From CBDFNC01 sp965249895 (GTDB lineage: Bacteria; Pseudomonadota; Gammaproteobacteria; Enterobacterales; CBDFNC01): a DNA stretch of 64,000 nt. Made by a program: the position numbers and the translations under genes. Below the pieces are notes generated by a model. It made no database searches, had not been told where the DNA came from, and saw only the letters and a program-made list of their open reading frames with translations. This document shows positions 1 through 9,513 of the stretch, one piece after another. The stretch lies in assembly GCA_965249895.1 (NCBI GenBank), contig CBDFNC010000002.1:434001-498000 (forward strand). Reading direction: 5' to 3'. Each line of letters starts with the position of its first letter. The stretch's first letter is position 1.

Positions 1-1
1 C

Positions 2-1756
2 CCCTCAGCTGCAAATCTATTGGGTCGCTTTTGCCATTTGGACCAAGATCTAAAAAACAAGGTTATGTCTCATTTGGAGAAGGAGCAAGCCCACTCACCA
101 GATGTTGTTTTCGCCGAGATCTTACACATGCCAGAAGGCCGACCGGGAAATGTGATATCCCGGCCGCACTTGCGCCAATATGAAATTGTTTTCATGGCTG
201 ACTCGACGCTTGATGAAAAATATCAAATACCCTTGAAAGACCTATACGTCTGGGTAGAAGAGGGTAAAGTTAAGCTCTGGTCCAAACGCCTACGCAAACA
301 GGTAATCCCGCGTTTATCCTGCGCGCACAACTATACATATGGAAGCTTAAGCGCCTATAGGTTTCTGAACATGATTCAACATCAATACCCAATGGCACCA
401 AACTTTACGCTGCCCGATTTTTTGTCTGACTCGGCTACGGTACCAAGGATAATGCTTGATGATTTAATATTGTCGGAACGTATGTGGAGAGTTCCGCGTA
501 GGGAGTTGGAAGAACTAAAGGATGGGCCGAACGTTAACCTTGAAAAACTAGGTAGACTACGCAGGAAATTCGAACTAGAAGACAAAGTCAATTTTTCAAT
601 TGATGATAACGTTTTAACCCTAGATCTCGCAAACCCTGTGATGCTGGATATCTTATTGGCCGAGACACGAGATCAAGATACTATCACTCTATCGGAAGCA
701 CTAATCGCAAAACTTTCTACACCTGTAAAGAACAGCAAGCGAGAGAACTATGCAAATGAGGTTATCGTTCCCTTTTTTAATAAAGGAGCAGACCTTTATA
801 TGCACTACCATGATAACCCTGAGGTTGTAGTAGCTAGTGAAAAATCAAAACGGAGGTATCCACCGGGCTCTGAATGGTTAAGCCTTAAGGTCTATTCAGG
901 AAATTCCGAGCTAGAAAGTTTGTTAGTCGATAAGTTATTCCCATTGATTCGAAATTTCCAACCTAGTTTAACTAAATGGTTCTTTATTCGATATGCCGAT
1001 CCAGATTGGCACCTTAGGTTACGTTTTCATGGAAACAAAGCGGACCTTTGGGGACGTTTGTTACCCGCGATTAACGAGCTTTTGGAGCCTATGGTAGAAA
1101 ACGAGCAATTGCACAAAGTTGAAGTTTCCACCTATGAGCGAGAAGTAGAGCGCTACGGGGGTCCTAAAGCAATTGCAATGGCTGAAAAGTTATTCATGTT
1201 GGACAGTGAGATCGTTGTTGAAACTATCCAACTGGACTTACAAGAAGAAAATGATCTCCGTTGGAGAATGGCACTGCTAGTTTGCGACTACTATTTATCA
1301 AAGTTTGACTACTCAAATAGCCAGAAGTTGGAGCTTCTAACTCAACTTAGGAGTAGCTGGGGTGTTGAATTTAGTGAAACTAAACTACTTAGGCGGAACC
1401 TTGGCAAGAAATACAATAAGGTACACGACACTATAATCCACGACTTAAACTTCGAAAGTGGTTTAAATAGACAGGTCAATGATGATGTTCACTTCCAGCT
1501 GCATTCGACTTTTTCCGCCTGGAGAAAAAGGGCTTCTCCGCTTCACAACCAAATTAGAAACCTTTTCTTGAAAGAGAGCAAACTAAGTTGTAGTAAAGAT
1601 ACTTTTATTAGCTCGGTACTGCACATGCACAATAACAGGGTTTTCAAAGCCTATGGCCGTGAACATGAGCTAGTCATATACGACTTTTTACGACGTTACT
1701 ATCTGACTCAGGAGAAAAGGAGAGGTTATAAGGAGACTGTAAATAATTTTGTGTAA
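2..1756 (+). CDS. Class I lanthipeptide dehydratase (LanB-type), 5' truncated by window edge
   Basis: This is the C-terminal part, about 584 residues, of a LanB-type dehydratase, which normally runs to about 1000. The enzyme glutamylates Ser/Thr of a lanthipeptide precursor using Glu-tRNA and then eliminates glutamate. The frame is open back to position 2 and reads SAANLLGRF before the first possible start, a TTG at 20, so the true start lies upstream of the window. The end of the glutamylation (Lant_dehydr_N) domain is recognisable by AEILHMPEGRPGNVISRP and LRQYEI. The elimination (SpaB_C, thiopeptide-type) domain fills roughly the last 300 residues: WLSLKVYSG, FFIRYADPDWHLRLRFHG, YEREVERYGG and LFMLDSE. 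No precursor peptide, cyclase or transporter lies downstream; an IS3 relic follows. The family call is firm; the product class is not determined. Confidence 0.88.
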   Translation, partial: PSAANLLGRFCHLDQDLKNKVMSHLEKEQAHSPDVVFAEILHMPEGRPGNVISRPHLRQYEIVFMADSTLDEKYQIPLKDLYVWVEEGKVKLWSKRLRKQVIPRLSCAHNYTYGSLSAYRFLNMIQHQYPMAPNFTLPDFLSDSATVPRIMLDDLILSERMWRVPRRELEELKDGPNVNLEKLGRLRRKFELEDKVNFSIDDNVLTLDLANPVMLDILLAETRDQDTITLSEALIAKLSTPVKNSKRENYANEVIVPFFNKGADLYMHYHDNPEVVVASEKSKRRYPPGSEWLSLKVYSGNSELESLLVDKLFPLIRNFQPSLTKWFFIRYADPDWHLRLRFHGNKADLWGRLLPAINELLEPMVENEQLHKVEVSTYEREVERYGGPKAIAMAEKLFMLDSEIVVETIQLDLQEENDLRWRMALLVCDYYLSKFDYSNSQKLELLTQLRSSWGVEFSETKLLRRNLGKKYNKVHDTIIHDLNFESGLNRQVNDDVHFQLHSTFSAWRKRASPLHNQIRNLFLKESKLSCSKDTFISSVLHMHNNRVFKAYGREHELVIYDFLRRYYLTQEKRRGYKETVNNFV

Positions 1757-1799
1757 CTGCCACTTTTACATGTAATCCTTCAAGCGGTCTTTGAACTCA

Positions 1800-2025
1800 A
1801 TGCTAATTATTCACGACTGTTATAGCAAAGAGTTTAAATAGGAAGCCTTAAACTTGATTTCAGATCAAAGCTACAGCATCCAAGAAGCGGCTGACGTACT
1901 AGGCACCAAGACTGACCTGCCATATAATTGGAAGCTGAGAGCCGAAGTAAAAGAGAACTCCTTAGTTAGCTCAGATGAAAAAGCGGAATTATTGGTACTT
2001 AGAAAATAGCGCAAGTAACTATGGA
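1800..2025 (+). pseudogene. IS3-family OrfA remnant with in-frame stops
   Basis: Reading from the ATG at 1800, the frame gives KEFK, a TAG stop, then EALNLISDQSYSIQEAADVL and YNWK. This is the helix-turn-helix start of IS3-type OrfA proteins. Two more stops follow near LRK, where the family normally has LRKENRRLRME. The TAG probably replaced a Gln codon. No OrfB or terminal repeats are visible, so this is a decayed fragment next to the lanthipeptide gene. Confidence 0.7.
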
Positions 2026-2053
2026 GAACAATATAGTTCGAACGTTCACATTA

Positions 2054-2096
2054 AAGTTTGATCAAACTTGCTCGCTTTGGTGGCTAAAGCGAGCAA
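2054..2096. repeat. Overlapping 16-bp palindrome and 11-bp stem-loop
   Basis: AAGTTTGATCAAACTT at 2054-2069 is a perfect palindrome. Its last two bases begin a second structure, TTGCTCGCTTT (2068-2078), a 7-nt loop, and AAAGCGAGCAA (2086-2096), a perfect 11-bp stem. There is no U-tract directly after either arm, and the nearest gene ends at 2300 on the minus strand, so terminator, IS end or protein site are all possible. The rest of 2026-2299 shows nothing else I can name. Confidence 0.5.
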
Positions 2097-3474
2097 ACCA
2101 TAAAGTGTGCCAGGTTGGATTTCGGATAATCTGAGATATCGCGACAGGTATAAGATCAACTTCAGGAGTTTATGCGTCGTAGTTGTTCGGTTAACTCGCT
2201 TTTGCCCCATTGTTAGTTAGCGCCAATGCTTGTTCGCAGGTTGACGCTCAGCTCTTGTAATACATAAACTAATGGATAGACCAAAGGCAAAGCCTGCTCC
2301 TATCTACTCATATTATGCTCACTAACATCGAGTAAACCATTTAGATCTAGCCAGTCTTTCAAAATATGAAAAGGAACAGGATAGCGATAACAGCGGCAAG
2401 CTGTTAGAACCAATGAAGTCTTCCCTTGAGCTACTGCTGACATTTGTGTAAACGAGTCCGTATTTCGGCATTCACTTGCTATATGCTCCAATGCCAAGTC
2501 TCTGTTTATAGGAAAGTCAGCCGAGGCTGAACCATGCATATCGGTATTCGTATACATTCGCTCTTCACTATATTGGTTCGGATACCAGTACTGCAATGTT
2601 GAATGCTCTAACTTCTCATTGGCAAAAGATTCAAGTTTACGATTCTCTTCGTCCATTTTGTATAGCGAACAAAACACCGCAAGTAGAGGATATAGGATGC
2701 TTCCATTTGTAACTTTCTGCTTATAGCTATCGTCTGCTTTGTCTTTGTTTCTATGCTCAAGAAGTGTCTCATAGGAGCTTAGTACCGTCGGGTACATACC
2801 ATTGGTATTGAAAGCGTAGATACACATATTGACTGTTTCACTCAACCAATTTTTTACGAACTCATCATGTTCAGAGTTGCCTGAGAGCAAAGATAGCGCC
2901 AGTCCAATATCAATAGCCTGCGAATCTTTATATGGTGACAGTAAAATTGGGTTGTTAATAATCAAATGTTTGATAGCCCCCGTAATAGAGCTCAAACGAA
3001 TACGCAAAGCCTCCTGCTCTTCACTTTCTCCATCACTAGGAGGGTTGGCAACATAGCTCTTTGAAAGTGCTTCAAGCACCCAATGACCTTTGAGTGATAA
3101 ACGCCCTAACGCATCAAAAAGCTTGATATTCACATCTATCGAACAGGGAGAGTGGACCGCATGGGAAAGTGCATACTTCAACTCAACATATGGAACGAGG
3201 CAATAATCGACATATTCGTCTGTGATCGTAAGGTAGGTATTCAGTAAACTATCGAAAGCCTTTGATGCTTTATTTTGACCAGTGTAGTGATCTTTGGCCT
3301 TATCCCACGCCAACAGTACTGCGAGCTCAGCTGACAAGTATGAAGATTCCAAGTTGCCTCCATCACGACACCACGAAAATAGAACCCACAAACACATATT
3401 TAGCCGAGTGATTGAGGGGGCTGTTGTACTAGTACCTCGGGTCATAAATACGTTCAAAAATGGCGGTTATTTGA

Positions 3475-4713
3475 TCAGGCCGTCAATACCTTCCCTTTGT
3501 AAGTCCATTTAAATGGTTTCGCCAGCTGTTTATTAAAATAGCTGATAAACCGGGTCAGTTTCCCTCGTAGATCCTCCAAGCTAGTGAAGTTTCCCCGCTT
3601 GAGTAACTTTCGCGATAAGATGCCAAACCAAATCTCGACCTGGTTCAACCATGAGCAGTGCTTTGGTGTATAAACAAAACGGATGCGATGAGATTTATCA
3701 CTCAAAAATTGCTGCCTGGACACGGTATCCTTGAGGATACCTGATTTTCCCTTAACGCCAAGCTCTTCATCTATGCCACAACGTTCTGCGACAAATCGAA
3801 CCAGCGTTTCCGACTTATGCACATTCAATTGGTCCGTCACTATCACCCAGGTACTTTCCGGGGATGTCGCCACCGTTTGTTTTATATGCTCACAGAAATC
3901 CACCTCGTTGCGTGTTTCAGCGATACGATAATTCATTATCTGACCAGTCACTATATTGAAACTTGGCGTCAGACTGAGCGTTCCGTGACGTTTATATTCA
4001 AACTCCCGCTTTTCAATCATTCCTTGTTTTGTTGGCTTATCAGGCGAAATGCGCTCTAATGCCTGGATACCTGTTTTTTCATCTACTGACACAGTGATAA
4101 CATTCTCCTCGGCCAGCATTGAGGCTTGATGATAGGTATCACAGACATGATTGACTTCCTTCTTAAACTCCTCGTCATCCTTAACCTTGGGGTTAAGCCA
4201 GTAGGTAGAGCGATGTGGCCTGATATCGACCTGTCTGAGAAAACGTCCGACAGTGCTTTTTGATATCCCTGAGGCTAATTGTTGTATATTCGCTTCATCG
4301 GCCAGTTCTGTATGTGTCCAATGAGTAATTTCTCTTCCACATTTGGTCGGCTCTTTTAGCGCCAGAGCCATCAGATTACATAGCTGCTCTTCGGTATAGG
4401 TCAGCGGCGCCCCGCTTCTGGGTGAATCAGAGAAAGCTTTACATAAGAAACCTTGCTTGTCTTTTTTGCTCACCAAGTCAGTGGGCCAGGCAGCAAACAA
4501 CAACCGAGCTCTGTCCCTCCACTTAATGACGAAATTACAACTAACCCCCAATTCTCTGGCTACTTTGTTCATATTAAAGGTCTCGTTAATGAGCAAGACA
4601 GCCTTTAACCGAGTCAGAATACAGGCTGGGGTGGTGTAACATCGCAACATTGATAAAATAGTTGTAGTGATGTCATTTGCATATTGCGTAGGAAATAAGG
4701 TATTCATCGCCAA
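3475..4713 (-). CDS. IS630-family transposase
   Basis: This is a 412-residue transposase. The N-terminal third has helix-turn-helix segments (NKVARELGVSCNFVIKWRDRAR) and a second winged-helix-like region (GISKSTVGRFLRQVDIRPHR). The DDE catalytic domain follows: VSVDEKTGIQAL for the first Asp, VIVTDQLNVHKS for the second, and HCSWLNQVEIWFGILSRK carrying the final Glu, typical of IS630. The length is on the long side for the family and the frame is intact, so the element may still be active. It is transcribed away from the AbrB-like gene, with a shared palindromic control region of about 60 bp. Confidence 0.93.
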   Translation of the reverse strand: MAMNTLFPTQYANDITTTILSMLRCYTTPACILTRLKAVLLINETFNMNKVARELGVSCNFVIKWRDRARLLFAAWPTDLVSKKDKQGFLCKAFSDSPRSGAPLTYTEEQLCNLMALALKEPTKCGREITHWTHTELADEANIQQLASGISKSTVGRFLRQVDIRPHRSTYWLNPKVKDDEEFKKEVNHVCDTYHQASMLAEENVITVSVDEKTGIQALERISPDKPTKQGMIEKREFEYKRHGTLSLTPSFNIVTGQIMNYRIAETRNEVDFCEHIKQTVATSPESTWVIVTDQLNVHKSETLVRFVAERCGIDEELGVKGKSGILKDTVSRQQFLSDKSHRIRFVYTPKHCSWLNQVEIWFGILSRKLLKRGNFTSLEDLRGKLTRFISYFNKQLAKPFKWTYKGKVLTA

Positions 4714-4715
4714 TC

Positions 4716-4739
4716 AAATATAGTTAATATACTATATTT
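4716..4739. promoter_or_regulatory. Inverted repeat in divergent tnp/abrB control region
   Basis: AAATATAG at 4716-4723 and CTATATTT at 4732-4739 form a perfect 8-bp inverted repeat with an AT-rich 8-bp spacer. It lies between the transposase start (4713, minus) and the AbrB-like gene (4773, plus). It is a plausible operator for the AbrB-like protein, which would let the passenger gene set the rate of transposition. This is inference from position and symmetry. Confidence 0.5.
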
Positions 4740-4772
4740 ATGGTGTGATAGCTAATCAGCTTTGGGAAGACA

Positions 4773-4988
4773 ATGGGTTACAAAGTAAAAATACAAAAAG
4801 TACAAAGACCGACTAATAAATCCTTTTACCTCAATATGCCAGCAGCGATTGCTGAAGCCTTAAGCATGGAGAAAGGGGAAGAGTTTGAGTGGACAATTGA
4901 AGATAAGAACACGCTGGTGCTTAAAAGGGTTAGCCCGCTAGAAATTAACGGCCGTACAAATAACGAGCAAATTTGCACGGACTTATGA
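4773..4988 (+). CDS. AbrB/MazE/SpoVT-like DNA-binding protein, IS630 passenger
   Basis: This is a 71-residue protein with one swapped-hairpin AbrB-type domain: VQRPTNKSFYLNMPAAIAEAL, then KGEEFEWTIEDKNTLVLKR. AbrB/MazE proteins dimerise and bind AT-rich palindromes, often their own promoters. The gene lies wholly inside the IS630-family element, divergent from the transposase, and its last codons run almost to the right terminal repeat. No toxin partner is present, so it is more likely a regulator of the element than an antitoxin. It overlaps, on the other strand, the readthrough of the broken nuclease-like gene, which is a shadow. Confidence 0.75.
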   Translation: MGYKVKIQKVQRPTNKSFYLNMPAAIAEALSMEKGEEFEWTIEDKNTLVLKRVSPLEINGRTNNEQICTDL

Positions 4989-5946
4989 TCTCGGGTACTA
5001 GCATCTACCGCATCAGATAAAATGGCGTCAACAAGATGGGAAAAGTGTTTGCTAGAGCTCTCAGGCTCTTCAAGTAAGGCCAACGACTTTCTCAATAAAG
5101 CTTGGCTAGAGCTAGGTAAAAGCTCTTCTTTCAGCAAATTCTGTTGAATGAGTTCTGATAGCTTGTCTCCATTCCAATTTTCAAAAGATATATTATCTCG
5201 TGTATATCTCTGCTCGTAGCTTGCAACATCCTGAGTCACGGCTGTTTTAATGTCTCCACCAAAGCATAAGCAAATAACTATGGGTTTGCCTTGATGTTCC
5301 GGCGGCAAGCGACTAGGAATAAACGAATCCTGAATTTCGTCTAATGAGGGCCTCAGTGCTTGAGCTGAGTTGCCGTTCCAAGTCTCACGAGTTAGGTTCC
5401 CTGATTTCACCGAGAACAAGTAAACCTTTTCTTCTTGATCGTTAAGGATTCCCACCGCAGCAATATCAACACCATACTCTTTAACTCCTCGAGTAGGCGA
5501 AATGAACACATTCATCCCCATATAACTCAAGAGATCGGGCAACACTGCATCAAGTTCGCTTCGCTCTTTTAAGGATGCCAAATATTGCTTAAGAATCAGC
5601 TTCATTGTTCATGCTCCCATAGCGGTATAGTCGCAGCATATAGTCGAGTTTTTCTGGGTTGATAACATTTAATATCGGCATTTCAGAGGAATGCGAAATA
5701 GTTTGCATTTCCATTTCCTGACGCCTTTGCTCACCGTTGCCGTCATGTATGTAACAAATAGAACTATTTCCATAGAGTAAGTTTTGAACAGTAAAAATCT
5801 GTTCGAAAAGTGGCTTCGGGCCTTCATCTCGGGCTTTCTGCATACTTCGATTAAAGTCTTTCCAGTAGAAGTTTAAATTTTCAAATGGGGCTCTCAACTC
5901 TCTTAAACAACCTACTTGCTCTAGATTTTCATGATGTTGTTCCAAC

Positions 5947-7686
5947 GTAACTATTCAGCTGGCTAAAAACCCCGCAATAAATGCATTATTTTTTTCAAAA
6001 CTTCTTGACACGGTTTTGACTGATTTAGTGCATTTTCATGCGTCACTGTAATGAGCGCTTGTAAGCAACGATTAACTTAACCACAAGAGCGCCAAAACAA
6101 CAGGTGTACACCAAGCATAGCGCTCCCGGCACAGAAAAATACAACGCCTTAGATTGGCTTACAGAAGCAAAAAATTGCCCGAAAAAACAGAGGGTATAAT
6201 AGCCCCATGAATAAGCATACAAACACAGCAACGTTGATACCCGAGTCATTGGATGTCAACGCCACCATTGAGCAAGTAGAAAACGCCTTGAAAAATGACA
6301 AGGCCGCATCTCCTGCTTTAGTGGCTGCCGTACAAATGATGTTGCTGCTGGTCAAGCTATTGTTTGGTCGCCTGTCTCTTAATAGCCGAAATAGCAGCAA
6401 GCCGCCCTCGCAAGACCCCAACCGCCCTAAAGAAGAGCGAAAGAAAAGTACCAATAAACAGGGCGGGCAAAAAGGCCGCGAGGGCAAGACGCTCAAGCCA
6501 GTCGATGATCCGGACGAAATTATTCAGGTTCCAGTCAACCGGGATAGCTTGCCGCCAGGGCAGTACCATGACGTAGGCTATGACCGTCGCCAGGTATTTG
6601 ATATCCAAATTTCCCGCTGGGTTAAAGAATACCGGGCACAAATTCTGGAAGACGCGCAGGGCAACCGGTTTACCGCTGATTTCCCTGCTGACGTGGACAG
6701 GGCGGCTAAGTATGGTGCATCGGTTAAGGCGAACGCCGTCTATATGTCAGTGTACCAACTCATTCCTTATGACCGGGTGCAGCAGCATTTTGATGAAATG
6801 TTTGGCATCTCCTTGAGTACCGGCTCACTGTTCAACTTTAACAAGCTGGCTTACCACATGCTGGCTGACTTTGAGACGCTGGCCAAGCTCGAACTCATCA
6901 ATGGCGGGTTAATTCACGCGGACGAGACGGGTATTAATGTCGGCGGCAAGCGCATCTGGCTTCATAATGCATCGAACGGAGAGTGGACCTGGTTTGAGCC
7001 TCACGCAAAACGCGGTAAGGAGGCAATGGATGAAATAGGCATACTGCCTCAGTTCGCCGGGACACTCTGCCATGACCACTGGAAACCTTATTACCGCTAT
7101 ACGCAAGTGTTCCACAGTTTGTGCAATGCCCATCACCTGCGGGAACTTACCCGCGCCTATGAGCAAGACGGGCAAGAGTGGGCTAATGGGATGTATGAAC
7201 GGCTCATTGAAATCAATGATGCAGTAAATGATGCCGGTGGCCAGCTTGATAACGATACTGCGTTGCAGTGGCGGAAAAAGTATCAGAGTTTGCTCGATAA
7301 GGCGGAGCGGGAGTGCCCGCCCCCGCCCCCGCCGCAAATGGGCAAGAAGAAAAAGGGCCGGGTCGCCCGCAGCAAGGCCAGAAACTTACTGGAGCGGCTC
7401 AGGGATTTTGAGGATGATGTGCTGCGATTCATGGATAATCCAGCGGTTCCCTTCACCAACAACCAAGGAGAGAGGGATATCAGAATGGCAAAGGTGCAGC
7501 AAAAAATCTCTGGGTGTTTCCGCTCCATGGAGGGAGCCAAGGTCTTTTGCCGGGTCCGCAGTTATATATCAACGTGCCAGAAAAATAATGTCGGTGTCGG
7601 GCAGGCGCTGGAGTGCCTGTTTGCCGGAAAGTGGCCAGACTTCATTCAGGAAAAATTGAATAATATTCCGCCAGCTGAATAGTTAC
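5947..7686. mobile_element. IS66-family element (single-transposase type) with perfect ends and 8-bp TSD
   Basis: The element is 1740 bp, bounded by perfect 17-bp inverted repeats starting GTAACTATTCAGCTGGC (5947-5963 and 7670-7686). GTAA ends are characteristic of IS66. The flanks carry an identical 8-bp duplication, GTTCCAAC, at 5939-5946 and 7687-7694. Only the large transposase is present; the TnpA and TnpB accessory proteins are absent, as in the ISBst12-like subgroup. Perfect ends and duplication indicate a recent insertion. Confidence 0.95.
6207..7682 (+). CDS. IS66-family transposase (TnpC type)
   Basis: This is a 491-residue transposase. The N-terminal part has a leucine-rich coiled region and the LLFGRLSLNSRNSSKPPSQD segment followed by a basic stretch, typical of the ISBst12-like branch of IS66. 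The catalytic core holds ADETGINVGGKRIWLHNAS with its DE, GTLCHDHWKPYY with the second Asp and CNAHHLRELTRA, and near the C-terminus FTNNQGERDIRMAKVQQKISG, which includes the third acidic residue. The C-terminal stop is 4 bp from the element's end, inside the right inverted repeat. The frame is complete. Confidence 0.93.
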   Translation: MNKHTNTATLIPESLDVNATIEQVENALKNDKAASPALVAAVQMMLLLVKLLFGRLSLNSRNSSKPPSQDPNRPKEERKKSTNKQGGQKGREGKTLKPVDDPDEIIQVPVNRDSLPPGQYHDVGYDRRQVFDIQISRWVKEYRAQILEDAQGNRFTADFPADVDRAAKYGASVKANAVYMSVYQLIPYDRVQQHFDEMFGISLSTGSLFNFNKLAYHMLADFETLAKLELINGGLIHADETGINVGGKRIWLHNASNGEWTWFEPHAKRGKEAMDEIGILPQFAGTLCHDHWKPYYRYTQVFHSLCNAHHLRELTRAYEQDGQEWANGMYERLIEINDAVNDAGGQLDNDTALQWRKKYQSLLDKAERECPPPPPPQMGKKKKGRVARSKARNLLERLRDFEDDVLRFMDNPAVPFTNNQGERDIRMAKVQQKISGCFRSMEGAKVFCRVRSYISTCQKNNVGVGQALECLFAGKWPDFIQEKLNNIPPAE

Positions 7687-9229
7687 GTTCCAACTTGCTA
7701 AGCAGGCGCTCACACAGTTCAGTTTGTCTTTTGTTTTCAATGTTAGCTTGCAGGTACTCTTTAATTTGCCCTGGATAACTTAGAAGCAAGGGATCATATA
7801 GAAGTTGCTCTATATTTTTCTGCACACTGGTAGAGCCAGATTCGTATACAGAAATCAGGAAGCTTCCCGCTGCAACTGGTCTAGTAAACAGCCAACCAAC
7901 CGCTTTTTGGCACACGAACACCTGTTTTTTTTCATCATCTAAAATTGACTTATCAGCACTAAGCTCAATTTCTTTTCCAGTGACGCCGTGTAGTAGGTCT
8001 GAGGCGGCATTACACAATGAGGATTCTCCAGACAAAAACCACTTGGTAATCAGCTGATTTAGAAGGTCTTTGTGTTTGCTTAATAGCTTACTAGAGAAAT
8101 GATCCAACGATGGTAGCTTAATCCCTCTAATCAAAATTGACTCTAGCAACTCAATAGCCAACGTAGATAAATTCTTTTCGATTAACTTGACTAAAAGGTG
8201 ATCAATATTGTCAATAATCTCTTTGTGATCCTGAGGTACGCATGCCAATTGCTCCAGAAGAAGCCTTAAGATACTTTCCGAGATGGCGACTCGCTGGAAA
8301 GCAACAATGTCCGAAATTTCATACTGCACTTCAGGTGACGAGGAAGTTAGGTATGTCTTCAAAAGATCTTCTATCTGCACCCAGTAAGATGGAAATCTAT
8401 CTCCGTGATTTAGTATTGCTCTCAGCAATGAAGCATTTCCCGCACTATGGAACTCATGTTCTGTGCTGCTAGATAGCAATTCCCACAAAGCATTTGAATG
8501 CCTTTCGTCTACATCAAGCCTCCCCAAAGCAAAGTAAGCTTGGCCTCTAACAGTCGCATTTTCATGGGCGATCAAAGATTCTATTGTTTGAATAGCTGAC
8601 TCTGCATTATCTGAGTGAATTGCAAGAAGTGAGCTGGAAAGAAAAGAAGCATATGTGGCGATTTCATCTTGGCACAAGATAAATTCAATACTATTTACAG
8701 GGCGACTGGCATCCAAACTGCAATAACTTTGAAACGCTCCGTAAATACCACCTATCGCTAAATCTCTCCCAGCTTGCTGCACTAAATGAACTAAACAGTT
8801 CAAAACATCCTCAACGTTCGCTGTCACGGTAGGCAGCACTTCTTCAAAAACATGAAGAACTGTGAAGAAGTCGTAGTCAGAGGAGCTTTTATCTACCCCT
8901 CTAACCAACCGAACCACATCTATTTCACCAGAGTTATGAAGTTCAGATAGCGCACCCGCCAGAAACTTGTCATCTGAGCTGATTTCTTGAACATACACCT
9001 TGTCAATCTGAGCAAGCACACCTTGATCCGTATCTACAACGTCTAAAAGTTGATTTTTCGTTTCTTCAAGTGACATCTAACCCTCCTATATCCATGATTT
9101 AAATGGGGTTAGCGTGTCTAAATTGCAAGCGTTCCTCTCCAAATGTTTTAATTTGGAACTGCTTAAAAAGAATAGAACTGTCGCCATACAAGTATTTAAA
9201 GCTTCAAGATACTTTTAGTTATCCGAATC

Positions 9230-9261
9230 AACTGAGTTAGATTTTTGACTCTAACTCAGTT
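9230..9261. terminator. Perfect 12-bp stem-loop between 9077 and 9513
   Basis: AACTGAGTTAGA, an 8-nt loop, and TCTAACTCAGTT pair perfectly. The structure lies upstream of the minus-strand solenoid-protein operon and downstream of the minus-strand acetyltransferase relic, where it could stop transcription entering the cassette. The classical U-run is weak, so factor-independent termination is not certain. The rest of 9077-9513 holds only a likely promoter for the cassette and several scattered TTGATC-type words. Confidence 0.5.
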
Positions 9262-9513
9262 CTGTCCATTGGCTTGATTAAATAAGCTTAGAAAGCCAGG
9301 TACGCAACCATTACAAAATATCTTGTAAATACCTCTCCGTCATACTGATGATCAAACTTCAGAGTTGGGCGCAATGGGCGATAAGTGTGTAAATTTGATC
9401 GGACTTTATTGTAATTATTTTTACTGAGAACAGGTTATTCAGCGGCCAAATTGATCAATCTTTAGGAAATAGGTCATTCCAGAAGCTCTGTTTAGAGCTG
9501 TATTTTGATCAAA

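Larger units (their letters stand above)
3435..4995. mobile_element. IS630-family insertion sequence with AbrB-like passenger gene
   Basis: The element is about 1561 bp and flanked by TA at 3433-3434 and 4996-4997, the dinucleotide target that IS630/Tc1-type elements duplicate. The ends are imperfect inverted repeats: CCTCGGGTCATAAATACGTTC on the left and CCCGAGATCATAAGTCCG on the right read inward, with 14 of the first 21 bases identical. It carries a minus-strand transposase and a divergent plus-strand AbrB/MazE-like gene that ends 7 bp from the right terminus. It sits inside the nuclease-like gene. Confidence 0.85.
2300..5605 (-). pseudogene. PD-(D/E)xK-like nuclease-domain protein, interrupted by an IS630-family element
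   Basis: The 5' part is 5605-4996 and the 3' part 3432-2300. Removing 3433-4995 (one TA copy plus the IS) rejoins the reading frame exactly, giving 580 residues with the junction reading DASTSTTAPS. The N-terminal 150 residues look like a PD-(D/E)xK restriction-type fold: an early acidic helix (SELDAVLPDLL), GVDIAAVG, then VYLFSVKSGNL, where the usual E/Q before xK is Ser. PIVICLCFGGD is a further beta-strand. The C-terminal 370 residues are mostly helical with no family I recognise. The start overlaps the end of the upstream gene by 17 nt, so the two were probably translated together. As it stands the protein is truncated after about 205 native residues. A defence role is inferred only from the nuclease-like domain and the context. 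Confidence 0.75.
5589..9076 (-). pseudogene. Alpha-solenoid (HEAT-like) protein, interrupted by an IS66-family element
   Basis: The 5' part is 9076-7687 and the 3' part 5938-5589. Deleting the IS and one 8-bp duplication restores one 579-residue frame, the junction reading LSKLEQHHENLEQV. The protein is strongly helical and repetitive, for example ESLIAHENATVRGQAYFALG and helix pairs across residues 130-430, as in HEAT-type alpha-solenoids. I recognise no catalytic motif. The start is ATG at 9076 with GGAGGG just upstream. Its last 17 nt overlap the start of the nuclease-like gene, so the two form an operon. The present allele would make about 463 native residues plus a tail read from the IS. 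Function is unknown; a scaffold or sensor in a two-component defence module is an inference. Confidence 0.75.

Noticed and set aside
20..1756. A complete 578-codon lanthipeptide gene starting at TTG 20
   Set aside because: The frame is open to position 2 and already shows family sequence, so the gene starts outside the window.
4826..4990. The last residues of the nuclease-like frame over the AbrB gene
   Set aside because: Readthrough into the IS630 element; native sequence ends at the TA at 4996.
7646..7686. C-terminal YSAGGILFNFS tail of the solenoid protein
   Set aside because: It is read from the IS66 right end and is not native sequence.
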